A DNA stretch of 64,000 nucleotides from Coprococcus aceti (GCF_025567285.1 NZ_JAOQJT010000002.1:124001-188000), one strand, 5' to 3'; counted from the stretch's first letter, positions 16,170 through 23,940 are shown. Notes: a model not told the origin generated them from the sequence alone. Made by a program: numbers and translations.

Positions 16170-16239
16170 GTGGTTAAGTTTTTCAATATACGACTATATA
16201 TTTGAAAAATGTGTATAAATCTGTGGATAATGTGGAAAA
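16170..16239. promoter_or_regulatory. Cluster of DnaA-box-like sequences
   Basis: Three nonamers match the DnaA consensus TTWTNCACA on the minus strand: 16210-16218 (TTATACACA), 16222-16230 (TTATCCACA, the perfect box) and 16231-16239 (TTTTCCACA). The last two abut. A one-mismatch copy, TTAACCACA, is at 16170-16178. The cluster lies between spoIIGA-sigE and the subtilase gene, which point away from each other. No origin genes are nearby, so a DnaA-responsive regulatory site is more likely than oriC. Confidence 0.5.
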
Positions 16240-16338
16240 GTGCTAAAACATCCTAAAAAGTGCGAAATAAGCAAACAATTTGCGACATAGAGCGATATTT
16301 TGTGCAATATAATGATAAAAAATGAGAAATGTATATGT

Positions 16339-18033
16339 ATGGATGACAAAATAAGCCCTGAACTTAAACTTGCCATGGATGCGGATGGTTACATGCCGTA
16401 CAGCAGTCTTTATCTTGGATATAACGCATCCGATGATTCGTGGATGCTGATAATCAGACATTCCGGTGACATAGATGATCTTGAGGGAGATATTCTGAAT
16501 AGCTGCGTTTATCTGCTCGGGGGATATGCCATAGTGAACGTGTATTCCTACAATATAAAAAGGCTTCAGGAGGAGCCGAGGGTACTTTATATCGATAAAG
16601 CGCAATATTACAGTTATGGTGCGGGTGTCGCCTATGACAGATACATATCCTGCATAACGGAAAATTTCATGTCGAAGTATGGGCTCACAGGCGAAGGCGT
16701 ATGTATCGGAATTATAGATAGCGGCGTGAATATCCTCAACCGGGAATTTGCAGATGACGCCGGCTCCAGGATAGTCATGTATTGGAACCAGAATACAGAT
16801 TATGAAAGGACTTACCCAAACCGCTATGGCCTTGGACGGATATATGATCAAAGTGAGATCGGGCAAATGTATGAGGACAGGCGGCTGCCCGGTGTCATGG
16901 GAGAGCAGCACGGCACGGAGGTTGCATCTGTGGCCGCCGGGAGCAATATAGGAGTGGCGGGAAAAGCCCGGATCATTGTCGTTGAACAGTCGCTTGAACG
17001 CGCGCTGCCGGACACGATAGGTATAATGATGGGGATAGATCTACTTGTGAGATACAGCATGGAGACTGGAACTCCGGTAGTGATAAATCTTTCATATGGA
17101 AATAACTTTGGAGCCCATGATGGTACGTCGACACTTGAGCTGTTTGTTAATTCTGTGGCCCAGATGGCTAAGGTGTGTGTTGTCACGGGTTCAGGAAATG
17201 ACGGTGGAAGACAACTGCATACCAGCGGTATGCTTGGAAATGTAAGCTATGCGAGTATTGACATTGCGGTGGCGGCCGGTGTGAAAAACTTTGGCCTGCA
17301 GATATGGAAAAACTATATCGACAGCTTCGATGTGCTCGTCTATTCGCCGTCCTACGACCTTGTGGCGTATCTCACGGAGGGACAGATAGTATCCGGGGCG
17401 TATTATGGGAGTACGGAGTTGCTTGGGATATTCCAGGGACCTTCACCTTACAATGTCAAGCAGCTCATATATGTATTTTTCCAGTCTGAGACCGGGGATA
17501 TAGAGCAGGGGATATGGCATGTGAGGATTGCACCGAAGAGCATTGCAAATGGGATATTCAATGCGTATCTACCCGGTGACAGTTATGTGACGGGGCAGGT
17601 TGCATTTGAGAATCCTTCGGTGTATGGAACCCTCACGATCCCGGGTACGGCATCAAATATAATAACGGTGGCTGCCTATGATCAGGTAAATGCATCCATA
17701 ACGGGATTTTCAGGCAGGGGTTTTACGTCGGATAATGCCATAAAACCGGATATTGCAGCTCCGGGTGTCGGAGTGACTGTCAGCTATGGTGAGTATGGAT
17801 ACGGAAATGCCGATGGCACATCGCTGGCGGCGGCATTTGTGTCTGGCTGTGCGGCACTTATCATGGAATGGGGGATAGTCCTGGGGAACGATCCATTTAT
17901 GTACGGAGAGAGGGTTAAGGCTCAGCTTATAAGGGGAGCAAAGCCTCTCGGTTCACTGGGCAGTTACCCGAACAGATATACAGGCTGGGGGACCGTGTGT
18001 ATGGAAAACAGCTTCAAAGGATTAATTGCATGA
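16339..18033 (+). CDS. S8-family subtilisin-like serine protease (Csp-like)
   Basis: This 564-residue subtilase has all three catalytic residues: Asp in IGIIDSG (near 126), His in EQHGTEVA (near 190) and Ser in ADGTSLAAAF (near 494). The large insert between His and Ser and the form of the motifs resemble clostridial Csp proteases, which process cortex lytic enzymes during spore germination. There is no signal peptide. The start is uncertain: ATG 16339 gives a family-like N-terminus, while ATG 16312 or TTG 16300 would add up to 13 residues. None has a strong ribosome site. It is divergent from spoIIGA-sigE, which fits a sporulation or germination link. Confidence 0.83.
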   Translation: MDDKISPELKLAMDADGYMPYSSLYLGYNASDDSWMLIIRHSGDIDDLEGDILNSCVYLLGGYAIVNVYSYNIKRLQEEPRVLYIDKAQYYSYGAGVAYDRYISCITENFMSKYGLTGEGVCIGIIDSGVNILNREFADDAGSRIVMYWNQNTDYERTYPNRYGLGRIYDQSEIGQMYEDRRLPGVMGEQHGTEVASVAAGSNIGVAGKARIIVVEQSLERALPDTIGIMMGIDLLVRYSMETGTPVVINLSYGNNFGAHDGTSTLELFVNSVAQMAKVCVVTGSGNDGGRQLHTSGMLGNVSYASIDIAVAAGVKNFGLQIWKNYIDSFDVLVYSPSYDLVAYLTEGQIVSGAYYGSTELLGIFQGPSPYNVKQLIYVFFQSETGDIEQGIWHVRIAPKSIANGIFNAYLPGDSYVTGQVAFENPSVYGTLTIPGTASNIITVAAYDQVNASITGFSGRGFTSDNAIKPDIAAPGVGVTVSYGEYGYGNADGTSLAAAFVSGCAALIMEWGIVLGNDPFMYGERVKAQLIRGAKPLGSLGSYPNRYTGWGTVCMENSFKGLIA

Positions 18034-18074
18034 AAGATTTGCAAAAAGATGTGGTTTTATGTCAAGTAATTGTG

Positions 18075-18080
18075 TATAAT
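18075..18080 (+). promoter_or_regulatory. Possible -10 box for pssA
   Basis: A perfect TATAAT at 18075-18080 lies 55 bp before the pssA start. No good -35 hexamer is found 16-18 bp upstream, so this is only a candidate. Confidence 0.35.
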
Positions 18081-18135
18081 TTGATTCATACGTGCTTTTT
18101 GCAAGTATAAAAGAAAAAAACGGGGTATTTCACAC

Positions 18136-18828
18136 ATGGTAGGATTTTATAATTATACAGTTATTTTGACATATATGAGCCTGGTGTCATCTATCACAGG
18201 CATGTTCTTTACATTTACCGGACACCTTAGCATAGGAATATTGTGTCTTGCACTTTCCGGTCTGTTTGATGCATTTGACGGAAAAGTCGCAAGGAGCAAG
18301 AAGGATAGGACTATGGATGAGAAGAGATTTGGTATCCAGATAGATTCTCTCTGTGACCTGGTGAGTTTTGGAGTTTTTCCTGTTGTATTGTGCTGGTATT
18401 CAGGAATGAACACGCCGTTTGGAATGGTTATTCTTGCACTGTACTGTCTGGCTGGAATGATAAGACTTGCATACTATAACGTGCTCGAGGAGAAGAAGAA
18501 CAATGACGATGATGATGCTGAGGTCATAGAGCAGCCAGATGGAAGAAAGTATTTCCATGGAATGCCGATCACCGCAATATCGGTGGGGCTTCCTATAATA
18601 TACGTTACGTCACCTTTACTTGGATCCTCTTTCCCAATTCTGCTTCATGGAATCATGATACTTGCAATGATACTTTTCATAACAGATTTCAGATACCCTA
18701 AGCCAACCACAAAGGAACTTATGGTGATAATTGTCATTGTGGCAGTTGCCGTAGTTTGGCTTATGATAAGATACATGGTCAGACGTCATATCATAACTAT
18801 TCCTTATTTTATATCCCTTCTATTATAA
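18136..18828 (+). CDS. pssA: CDP-diacylglycerol-serine O-phosphatidyltransferase
   Basis: The 230-residue membrane enzyme makes phosphatidylserine from CDP-diacylglycerol and serine. The CDP-alcohol phosphotransferase signature is present: D45 and D48-G49 in FDAFDGKVAR, then GIQIDSLCD with the last two Asp of the motif near residues 69 and 73. Several hydrophobic spans follow. A charged stretch rich in Asp and Asn (near residues 118-130) interrupts them. The decarboxylase psd follows 94 bp downstream, giving a two-step phosphatidylethanolamine pathway. Confidence 0.92.
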   Translation: MVGFYNYTVILTYMSLVSSITGMFFTFTGHLSIGILCLALSGLFDAFDGKVARSKKDRTMDEKRFGIQIDSLCDLVSFGVFPVVLCWYSGMNTPFGMVILALYCLAGMIRLAYYNVLEEKKNNDDDDAEVIEQPDGRKYFHGMPITAISVGLPIIYVTSPLLGSSFPILLHGIMILAMILFITDFRYPKPTTKELMVIIVIVAVAVVWLMIRYMVRRHIITIPYFISLLL

Positions 18829-18922
18829 GTTATAAGTGTATAGGAGCTATGAAAAATAAAAGATATAGAAGTAATTTGGCTAAACCGGATATACAGAAGC
18901 GATGAAGGATGATGTATAAGAT

Positions 18923-19807
18923 ATGATAAAGAACAAATATGCAATATACAAAAGATCAAAACATAATGAGTGTGTATCGACACAGGACAGAGTCCTGCGC
19001 CTGTTATATGGCAACAGAGCGGGTCGTATGGTGCTGGGATGGCTGATCAGACCAGAGGTGTCAAAGCTTGTGGGAAGATTCATGGACACTGGATTATCCA
19101 GAATCATGATCAACCCATTCATTAAGAAAAATGATATTGATATATCTGTGTGTCAGAAGAATGAGTTTGACTCATATAACGATTTCTTCAAGAGAAAGCT
19201 GGTGCCGGGAGCAAGGGCCATAGATATGACCGATGAAGGTTTTGTGAGTCCATGTGACAGCAGGCTTACGGTATATGATATAGAAGACACAGAACGACAG
19301 ACTTTCAATATAAAGGATTCAGAGTACACGGTGGCATCCCTCCTCAGGGACAAAAAGCTTGCGAGACACTACAGAGGTGGAAAATTGTGGCTGTTCAGAC
19401 TGTGTGTCGATGATTATCACAGATACATATATAACGTGTCTGGAAAGCAGTCTGATGTCAGACGTATAGAAGGCTTATATCACACAGTTAACCCTATAGC
19501 CAGTGAATATTACGACATTTACAAAGAAAATACCAGAGAGTATTGTCTTATAAGGACGCAGGATGCGGGAACCATCATTGATATGGAGGTTGGAGCACTT
19601 CTGGTTGGTCGTATAGTTAACAGGTATGTGGCTTCCACGGATGTCAGAAGAGGAGAGGAAAAGGGCTATTTTGAGTTTGGTGGCTCAACAATCATTCTTC
19701 TCATCCAGAAGGACAAAGTCGCTCCTTTAGACAGAATAGTTGAGAATTCTAGAAAAGATATTGAGACCAGAGTTAGACAGGGCGAGCTGGTTGGATATGT
19801 ACGTTAA
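18923..19807 (+). CDS. psd: Phosphatidylserine decarboxylase proenzyme
   Basis: The 294-residue protein converts phosphatidylserine to phosphatidylethanolamine. The C-terminal FGGST motif near residue 252 is the self-cleavage site that creates the pyruvoyl group on Ser (LGST in Escherichia coli). Other family segments include VSPCDSRLT and the His-rich DDYHRYIYNVSG region. Length fits the clostridial form. The start follows GAAGGATGAT. It is paired with pssA and ends at a strong bidirectional terminator. Confidence 0.92.
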   Translation: MIKNKYAIYKRSKHNECVSTQDRVLRLLYGNRAGRMVLGWLIRPEVSKLVGRFMDTGLSRIMINPFIKKNDIDISVCQKNEFDSYNDFFKRKLVPGARAIDMTDEGFVSPCDSRLTVYDIEDTERQTFNIKDSEYTVASLLRDKKLARHYRGGKLWLFRLCVDDYHRYIYNVSGKQSDVRRIEGLYHTVNPIASEYYDIYKENTREYCLIRTQDAGTIIDMEVGALLVGRIVNRYVASTDVRRGEEKGYFEFGGSTIILLIQKDKVAPLDRIVENSRKDIETRVRQGELVGYVR

Positions 19808-19830
19808 GAGCAATATTATATATTCCATAT

Positions 19831-19883
19831 AAAACAGGAACAGCGTATAGCTTGCTATGGAGCTATACGCTGTTCCTGTTTTG
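19831..19883. terminator. Long perfect bidirectional terminator
   Basis: A perfect 22-bp inverted repeat (19831-19852 and 19861-19882) encloses an 8-base loop. It has A residues on one side and T residues on the other, so it can terminate psd and the convergent repressor gene. Confidence 0.93.
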
Positions 19884-19920
19884 TTGTTTATCCAGTCTGT
19901 GTCAGAACTTATATTCTATA

Positions 19921-20295
19921 TTATTCATTTGTAGAATTCACATGCCTCTTGATGGCCTCAAAAGTCTCCTGGCTTATAACATGTTCGATCTTGCAGGCAT
20001 CCTCGGCTGCGGTCTCTTTTGCAACGCCGAGACTTGTGAACCATGAAGACAGAAGCTGGTGCCTCTCATATATCATCTCTGCAATTTTTTTACCAGCTGC
20101 TGTGAGAGTTATGTATCCTGAATCGCTTACTTCTATATAACACATCTCCCTGAGATTCTTCATAGCAACGCTTACACTTGATTTCTTATAGCCAGTCTCG
20201 TTGGCAACATCAACGCTTCGGACGACCGGAAGCTTCTGGCTGAGAACGAGAATGGTTTCAAGATAATTCTCTACTGATTCATTCGTGGTCAACAT
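19921..20295 (-). CDS. DtxR/MntR-family metal-dependent repressor
   Basis: The 124-residue protein has an N-terminal winged helix (YLETILVLSQ, then the recognition helix around KKSSVSVAMKNL) and a metal-binding dimerisation region with ERHQLLSSWF and AAEDACKIEHVIS, as in DtxR/MntR regulators. It lacks the C-terminal SH3-like domain of DtxR and resembles short MntR-like forms. It is transcribed away from the feo operon, and palindromes upstream of feoA and feoB are plausible targets. The most likely job is Fe(II)-dependent repression of ferrous iron uptake. A strong AAGGGGGA site precedes the start. Confidence 0.88.
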   Translation of the reverse strand: MLTTNESVENYLETILVLSQKLPVVRSVDVANETGYKKSSVSVAMKNLREMCYIEVSDSGYITLTAAGKKIAEMIYERHQLLSSWFTSLGVAKETAAEDACKIEHVISQETFEAIKRHVNSTNE

Positions 20296-20321
20296 TATTA
20301 TATATCCCCCTTATATTTAAC

Positions 20322-20351
20322 ATTATAAATGTATCTGTATCAATGTAGCAA
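20322..20351 (-). promoter_or_regulatory. Promoter of the DtxR-family gene
   Basis: On the minus strand TTGCTA (20351-20346) and TATAAT (20327-20322) are 18 bp apart, about 27 bp from the start codon. The feo-type palindrome is not found in this promoter. Confidence 0.55.
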
Positions 20352-20481
20352 TTATAAATAATATATCATAAATGAATTTTTTATTCAATTTGATAATTGA
20401 AATACGAATTTCGACAAATAGGCACTTTTTATCAATAAAAGAGCCGTGTTTTGTTCAATTAGTCCAAAATGATTAATATTA

Positions 20482-20513
20482 TTGACATCTAATTAATGTT
20501 AGTATATACTAAC
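20482..20513 (+). promoter_or_regulatory. feo promoter with overlapping palindromic operator
   Basis: TTGACA at 20482-20487 and TATACT at 20505-20510 are 17 bp apart. A perfect 16-bp palindrome, GTTAGTATATACTAAC (20498-20513), covers the -10 box, so a bound repressor would block polymerase directly. The divergent DtxR-type protein is the obvious candidate. A near-identical site lies before feoB at 21070-21085. Confidence 0.8.
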
Positions 20514-20562
20514 CACGATATGAAAATCAGTGGTTTAAGTTGCTAGTTAAGGAGGTGCAATT

Positions 20563-20772
20563 ATGCCATTAACATTTGCAAAACCGGGAGAAGCCAATGT
20601 GATCAAAAAGGTTGGCGGGAGAGAGAAAACACGATTGTTTCTTGAAAAGCTGGGCTTTGTTGAAGGCAGTGTTGTAACTGTCGTGGCAGAGAATGCAGGA
20701 AATCTTATAGTTAATATCAAAGATTCCCGTGTTGCCATTGATAAAGATATGGCCAGCAAGATACTTGTATAG
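20563..20772 (+). CDS. feoA: FeoA-family ferrous iron transport protein
   Basis: The 69-residue SH3-like protein shows the FeoA pattern LEKLGFVEGSVVTVVAENAG. FeoA is a small cytosolic partner of the FeoB Fe(II) permease. It follows AAGGAGG and is the first gene after the repressed feo promoter. A second FeoA, only distantly similar, is 53 bp downstream. Confidence 0.88.
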   Translation: MPLTFAKPGEANVIKKVGGREKTRLFLEKLGFVEGSVVTVVAENAGNLIVNIKDSRVAIDKDMASKILV

Positions 20773-20825
20773 GTACGATTACATGTATCTGACTGACGAC
20801 AAAAGTATGTAAAAGGAGTAAGATC

Positions 20826-21047
20826 ATGAGCACATTAAAAGATGTCAAGATTGGCAGTACTGTCACTGTCAAGAAGATTGCAGGCGAGGGTCCTGTAAAG
20901 AGACGTATCATGGACATGGGCATCACAAAGGGTGTACAGGTTTATGTTCGTAAGGTTGCCCCTCTCGGTGATCCTGTAGAGGTTACTGTAAGAGGCTATG
21001 AGTTATCAATACGTAAAGCTGATGCTGAGATCATAGAGGTAGAGTAA
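20826..21047 (+). CDS. feoA: Second FeoA-family protein
   Basis: The 73-residue protein is another SH3-like FeoA, with GEGPVKRRIMDMGITKGVQ and a final VRGYELSIRKADA segment close to the FeoA consensus. Two tandem FeoA genes before feoB are common in Clostridia. The ribosome site is AAAGGAG. A second operator-like palindrome lies between this gene and feoB. Confidence 0.88.
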   Translation: MSTLKDVKIGSTVTVKKIAGEGPVKRRIMDMGITKGVQVYVRKVAPLGDPVEVTVRGYELSIRKADAEIIEVE

Positions 21048-21069
21048 CAGCTTATTTTTTTGTTCATAC

Positions 21070-21085
21070 GTTAGTATATGCTAAC
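21070..21085. promoter_or_regulatory. Second feo operator palindrome
   Basis: GTTAGTATATGCTAAC differs by one base from the perfect palindrome at 20498-20513. It lies in the feoA-feoB gap and suggests that feoB is also repressed from an internal promoter, although no clear -35 box is seen. Confidence 0.65.
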
Positions 21086-21105
21086 ATATGATAGAAAAGG
21101 CTAAT

Positions 21106-21165
21106 ATGAAGTACGCAGACGCCGTGCGTAAGCACCTTTAAATGCGTTTGCACAATACAATAGGA
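21106..21165 (+). repeat. 60-nt structured repeat, copy A (before feoB)
   Basis: This unit aligns over its full 60 nt with copy B at 23710-23769. It forms a hairpin at 21115-21151: outer stem GCAGACGC with GCGTTTGC (one G-T wobble), inner stem GTGC with GCAC, capped by GTAA. It starts with an 11-codon frame (MKYADAVRKHL) preceded by AAAAGG. It ends 14 bp before the feoB start codon, so folding could affect feoB translation. Confidence 0.7.
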
Positions 21166-21178
21166 AAGAGGGTAAACA

Positions 21179-23668
21179 ATGTCAGTAAAGATTGCACTTG
21201 CAGGAAATCCTAACTGCGGTAAAACAACATTATTCAATGCTTTAACTGGCGCTAACCAGTACGTAGGTAACTGGCCAGGTGTTACAGTTGAGAAGAAAGA
21301 GGGTAAGCTTAAGGGTAACAAGGATGTTATCATAACCGACCTTCCTGGTATCTATTCACTTTCTCCATACACTCTTGAGGAAGTTGTTGCCAGAAATTAT
21401 CTTATTCAAGAATATCCTGATGCCATTATCAACATTATCGATGGTACTAACATAGAGAGAAACCTTTATCTCTCAACACAGCTTATTGAGCTCGGAATCC
21501 CTGTTGTCATGGCTGTTAACATGATGGATCTTGTAAAGAAGAACGGCGACTCCATCAACATCAAGAACCTGAAGGAAGCTCTTGGATGTGAGGTCGTTGA
21601 GATCTCAGCTCTTAAGGGTACCGGTATTGACGAGGTTAAAGAGAAGGCTATCGCAGCAGCAAAGTCCAAGACAGCAAATGAAAGAGTTCACAACTTTGAT
21701 GAGGCTGTTGAGGCTGCAATCGAGAGCGTAAGCACTAAGCTTGACATGGAGGAGAACAGAAAGAGATTCTTCGCAATCAAGCTCATCGAGAAGGATAGCA
21801 AGATCATAGAGCAGATGAAGAATGCTCCAGATTGCTCAGCAGAGATCAAGAAGCTTGAGGATGACTTCGATGATGACACAGAGAGTATTATCACAAGTGA
21901 GAGATATTCATACATTTCATCAATCATTGACAAGTGTGTAAAGAAGGCTGCAAAGGGACAGAAGCTTACAATATCAGATAAGATCGACCGTGTTGTAACA
22001 AACCGTATCCTTGCACTTCCTATATTCGTTCTCATCATGTGGCTCGTATATTATATAGCAATGTCAACAGTAGGTGCATGGTGCACAGACTGGACAAATG
22101 ATAACCTGTTCGGCGATGGTTTCCATCTCTTCGGCATCGGAAGCTCAGCTTATGAAGATGCATCAGGTGACTATGATGCAGCAACAACAGCACTCGATGC
22201 ATACGGCGTACTCGTAACAGATGACGAGGATGCTGTTGATGTAGATGCCACAAAGGCAGCTATCGAGGCAAACACAAACACAGAGGCAAGCGTTAAGTAT
22301 GAGATGGAAGATGAGGAGACACTCGATACATACGATATCGATGTATACTACTCAGAGGTTCCAGCAAATGCTGACGAAGAGACAACAAACGCAATGTCAT
22401 ATCTTGATGCAGTTGATTACTTCAACGAGACACAGATGGCAGAGATTGATCCTGCTGATTATGGCGTATTTGTTCCTTCAATCCCAGATCTCATCTCTGC
22501 AGGACTTGACAAGATTGGATGTGCAGACTGGTTACATGGACTTATCATCGATGGTATTGTAGCCGGTGTTGGTGCTGTACTTGGTTTCGTACCTCAGATG
22601 CTCGTACTGTTCATCTTACTTGCAATCCTTGAGTACTGTGGATATATGGCACGTATCGCCTTCATCATGGACCGTATCTTCAGAAAGTTCGGTCTCTCAG
22701 GAAAGTCATTCATACCTATCCTTGTAGGTACAGGTTGTGGTGTGCCAGGTATCATGGCTTCACGTACAATTGAGAATGAGAAAGACCGTCGTATGACAGT
22801 CATGACAACAACATTTATACCATGTGGTGCTAAGGTTCCATTTATCGCCATGATCGCCGGTGCTATATTTGGTGGTTCATCAATAGTTGCAACAAGTGCT
22901 TACTTTATTGGTATTGCAGCAATTATATGTTCTGGTATAATACTTAAAAAGACAAAGATGTTCGCCGGAGATCCATCACCATTCGTTATGGAGCTTCCAC
23001 CATACCATATCCCAACAGTTGGTTCTGTACTCAGAAGTATGTGGGAGCGTGGCTGGTCATTCATCAAGAAGGCTGGTACAATAATCACACTTTCAACAAT
23101 CGCTGTATGGTTCACAACATACTTTGGATTTGTTGATGGTTCATTCCAGATGCTTGATGAGAGCCAGATCGATTACAGTATCCTTGCAAAGATCGGTAAT
23201 GCGATCGCTTGGATCTTTGTTCCACAGGGATGGGGTAACTGGCAGGCAACTGTAGCATCTATCACAGGTCTTGTTGCAAAGGAGAACATCGTTGGTACAA
23301 TGGGTATCCTCTACGGTGGTGGAGATGGTACAGTTTACCAGGCACTTGCAGGCGCATTCACAACAGCAAGCGGATTCTCATTCCTTGTATTCAACCTTCT
23401 CTGCGCACCATGTTTCGCAGCTATGGGTGCTATCAAGAGAGAGATGAACAGTGCTAAGTGGTTCTGGTTCGCAATCGGATATCAGTGTGGATTTGCTTAC
23501 CTTGTAGCACTTGTTGTATACAGAATCGCAGGTCTATTCACAGGAGCTTGTACATTCGGTGTATGGTCAGTAGTAGCAATTGCACTTGTTGTTCTGTTCT
23601 TCTTCATGCTGTTCCGTCCGGATCCAAACAAGAAGGTAAAGACAAGCAAGGAGTTCCTCAACGCTTAA
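21179..23668 (+). CDS. feoB: Ferrous iron transporter FeoB
   Basis: The 829-residue permease imports Fe(II) across the membrane. The N-terminal G domain has G1 GNPNCGKT at residues 9-16, WPGVTVEKKEG, DLPGIYSL and NMMD. A helical regulatory domain follows, then membrane gates with GFVPQMLVLF and GTGCGVPGIMASRTI. Between the first and second membrane segments, residues about 310-430 form a strongly acidic, Ala/Thr-rich insert that is not part of the core family fold. The gene uses a highly biased codon set, suggesting strong expression. The start follows GGAAAGAGGG. Confidence 0.96.
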   Translation: MSVKIALAGNPNCGKTTLFNALTGANQYVGNWPGVTVEKKEGKLKGNKDVIITDLPGIYSLSPYTLEEVVARNYLIQEYPDAIINIIDGTNIERNLYLSTQLIELGIPVVMAVNMMDLVKKNGDSINIKNLKEALGCEVVEISALKGTGIDEVKEKAIAAAKSKTANERVHNFDEAVEAAIESVSTKLDMEENRKRFFAIKLIEKDSKIIEQMKNAPDCSAEIKKLEDDFDDDTESIITSERYSYISSIIDKCVKKAAKGQKLTISDKIDRVVTNRILALPIFVLIMWLVYYIAMSTVGAWCTDWTNDNLFGDGFHLFGIGSSAYEDASGDYDAATTALDAYGVLVTDDEDAVDVDATKAAIEANTNTEASVKYEMEDEETLDTYDIDVYYSEVPANADEETTNAMSYLDAVDYFNETQMAEIDPADYGVFVPSIPDLISAGLDKIGCADWLHGLIIDGIVAGVGAVLGFVPQMLVLFILLAILEYCGYMARIAFIMDRIFRKFGLSGKSFIPILVGTGCGVPGIMASRTIENEKDRRMTVMTTTFIPCGAKVPFIAMIAGAIFGGSSIVATSAYFIGIAAIICSGIILKKTKMFAGDPSPFVMELPPYHIPTVGSVLRSMWERGWSFIKKAGTIITLSTIAVWFTTYFGFVDGSFQMLDESQIDYSILAKIGNAIAWIFVPQGWGNWQATVASITGLVAKENIVGTMGILYGGGDGTVYQALAGAFTTASGFSFLVFNLLCAPCFAAMGAIKREMNSAKWFWFAIGYQCGFAYLVALVVYRIAGLFTGACTFGVWSVVAIALVVLFFFMLFRPDPNKKVKTSKEFLNA

Positions 23669-23673
23669 CTTTT

Positions 23674-23712
23674 CATAAGGAGGGACCCACGTAAGTGGGA
23701 GGAATCCTTATG
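23674..23712 (+). other. GTAA-capped hairpin directly after feoB
   Basis: CATAAGGA (23674-23681) pairs with TCCTTATG (23705-23712), and inside it CCCAC pairs with GTGGG around a GTAA loop, with a purine-rich internal loop between. It begins six bases after the feoB stop and overlaps the start of repeat copy B. There is no T run, so it is not a standard terminator. A processing or stability element is possible. Confidence 0.6.
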
Positions 23713-23769
23713 AAGCACGCAGACGCCGCGCGTAAGCGCATTTAAATGCGTCTGCTCCATATAATATAA
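23710..23769 (+). repeat. 60-nt structured repeat, copy B (after feoB)
   Basis: The hairpin at 23719-23755 has outer stem GCAGACGC with GCGTCTGC, inner stem GCGC with GCGC and a GTAA loop. Compared with copy A, one inner pair changes from T-A to C-G and the outer wobble becomes G-C. An 11-codon frame (MKHADAARKRI) starts it, with GGGAGGAA upstream. It ends 15 bp before the start of the Cys-rich Feo protein. The two ends are also shared with copy C at 34562-34621. Confidence 0.7.
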
Positions 23770-23784
23770 AAGGAGTGGTGACTT

Positions 23785-23940
23785 ATGTCAGAGTATCTTG
23801 GTACAATCATTGTGGCGGCCATAATCGTTCTGATGGTGTTCTTCATTGTCAGAGGTATGGTAAAGGATAGAAAAAAGGGCAAACACATATGTGGTGGCGA
23901 CTGTTCGAACTGTCATGGCGGATGTAGTCACAAGCTCTAA
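23785..23940 (+). CDS. FeoB-associated Cys-rich membrane protein
   Basis: This 51-residue protein starts at ATG 23785 after AAAGGAG. It has one membrane span (about residues 5-25), a basic stretch (KDRKKGKH) and a C-terminal cluster of four cysteines (C36, C40, C43, C47) with two histidines among and after them. This matches the small FeoB-associated Cys-rich proteins found after feoB in Firmicutes, thought to help Fe(II) handling. It is the last gene of the feo operon and a terminator follows. Confidence 0.85.
   Translation: MSEYLGTIIVAAIIVLMVFFIVRGMVKDRKKGKHICGGDCSNCHGGCSHKL

Noticed and set aside
16170..16239. Replication origin
   Set aside because: No dnaA, dnaN, recF or rpmH nearby and no AT-rich unwinding region with more boxes. 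Four sites alone do not make an origin.
16243..16911. Long minus-strand open frame over the start of the subtilase gene
   Set aside because: It is the antisense shadow of the subtilase, whose protein has clear catalytic motifs. It also does not encode the missing SpoIIGA membrane domain.
23674..23769. A metal-sensing riboswitch (NiCo/czcD type) at the feo repeats
   Set aside because: The two-hairpin arrangement does not form the four-way junction of that class, no expression platform or terminator is seen, and one copy lies after feoB.
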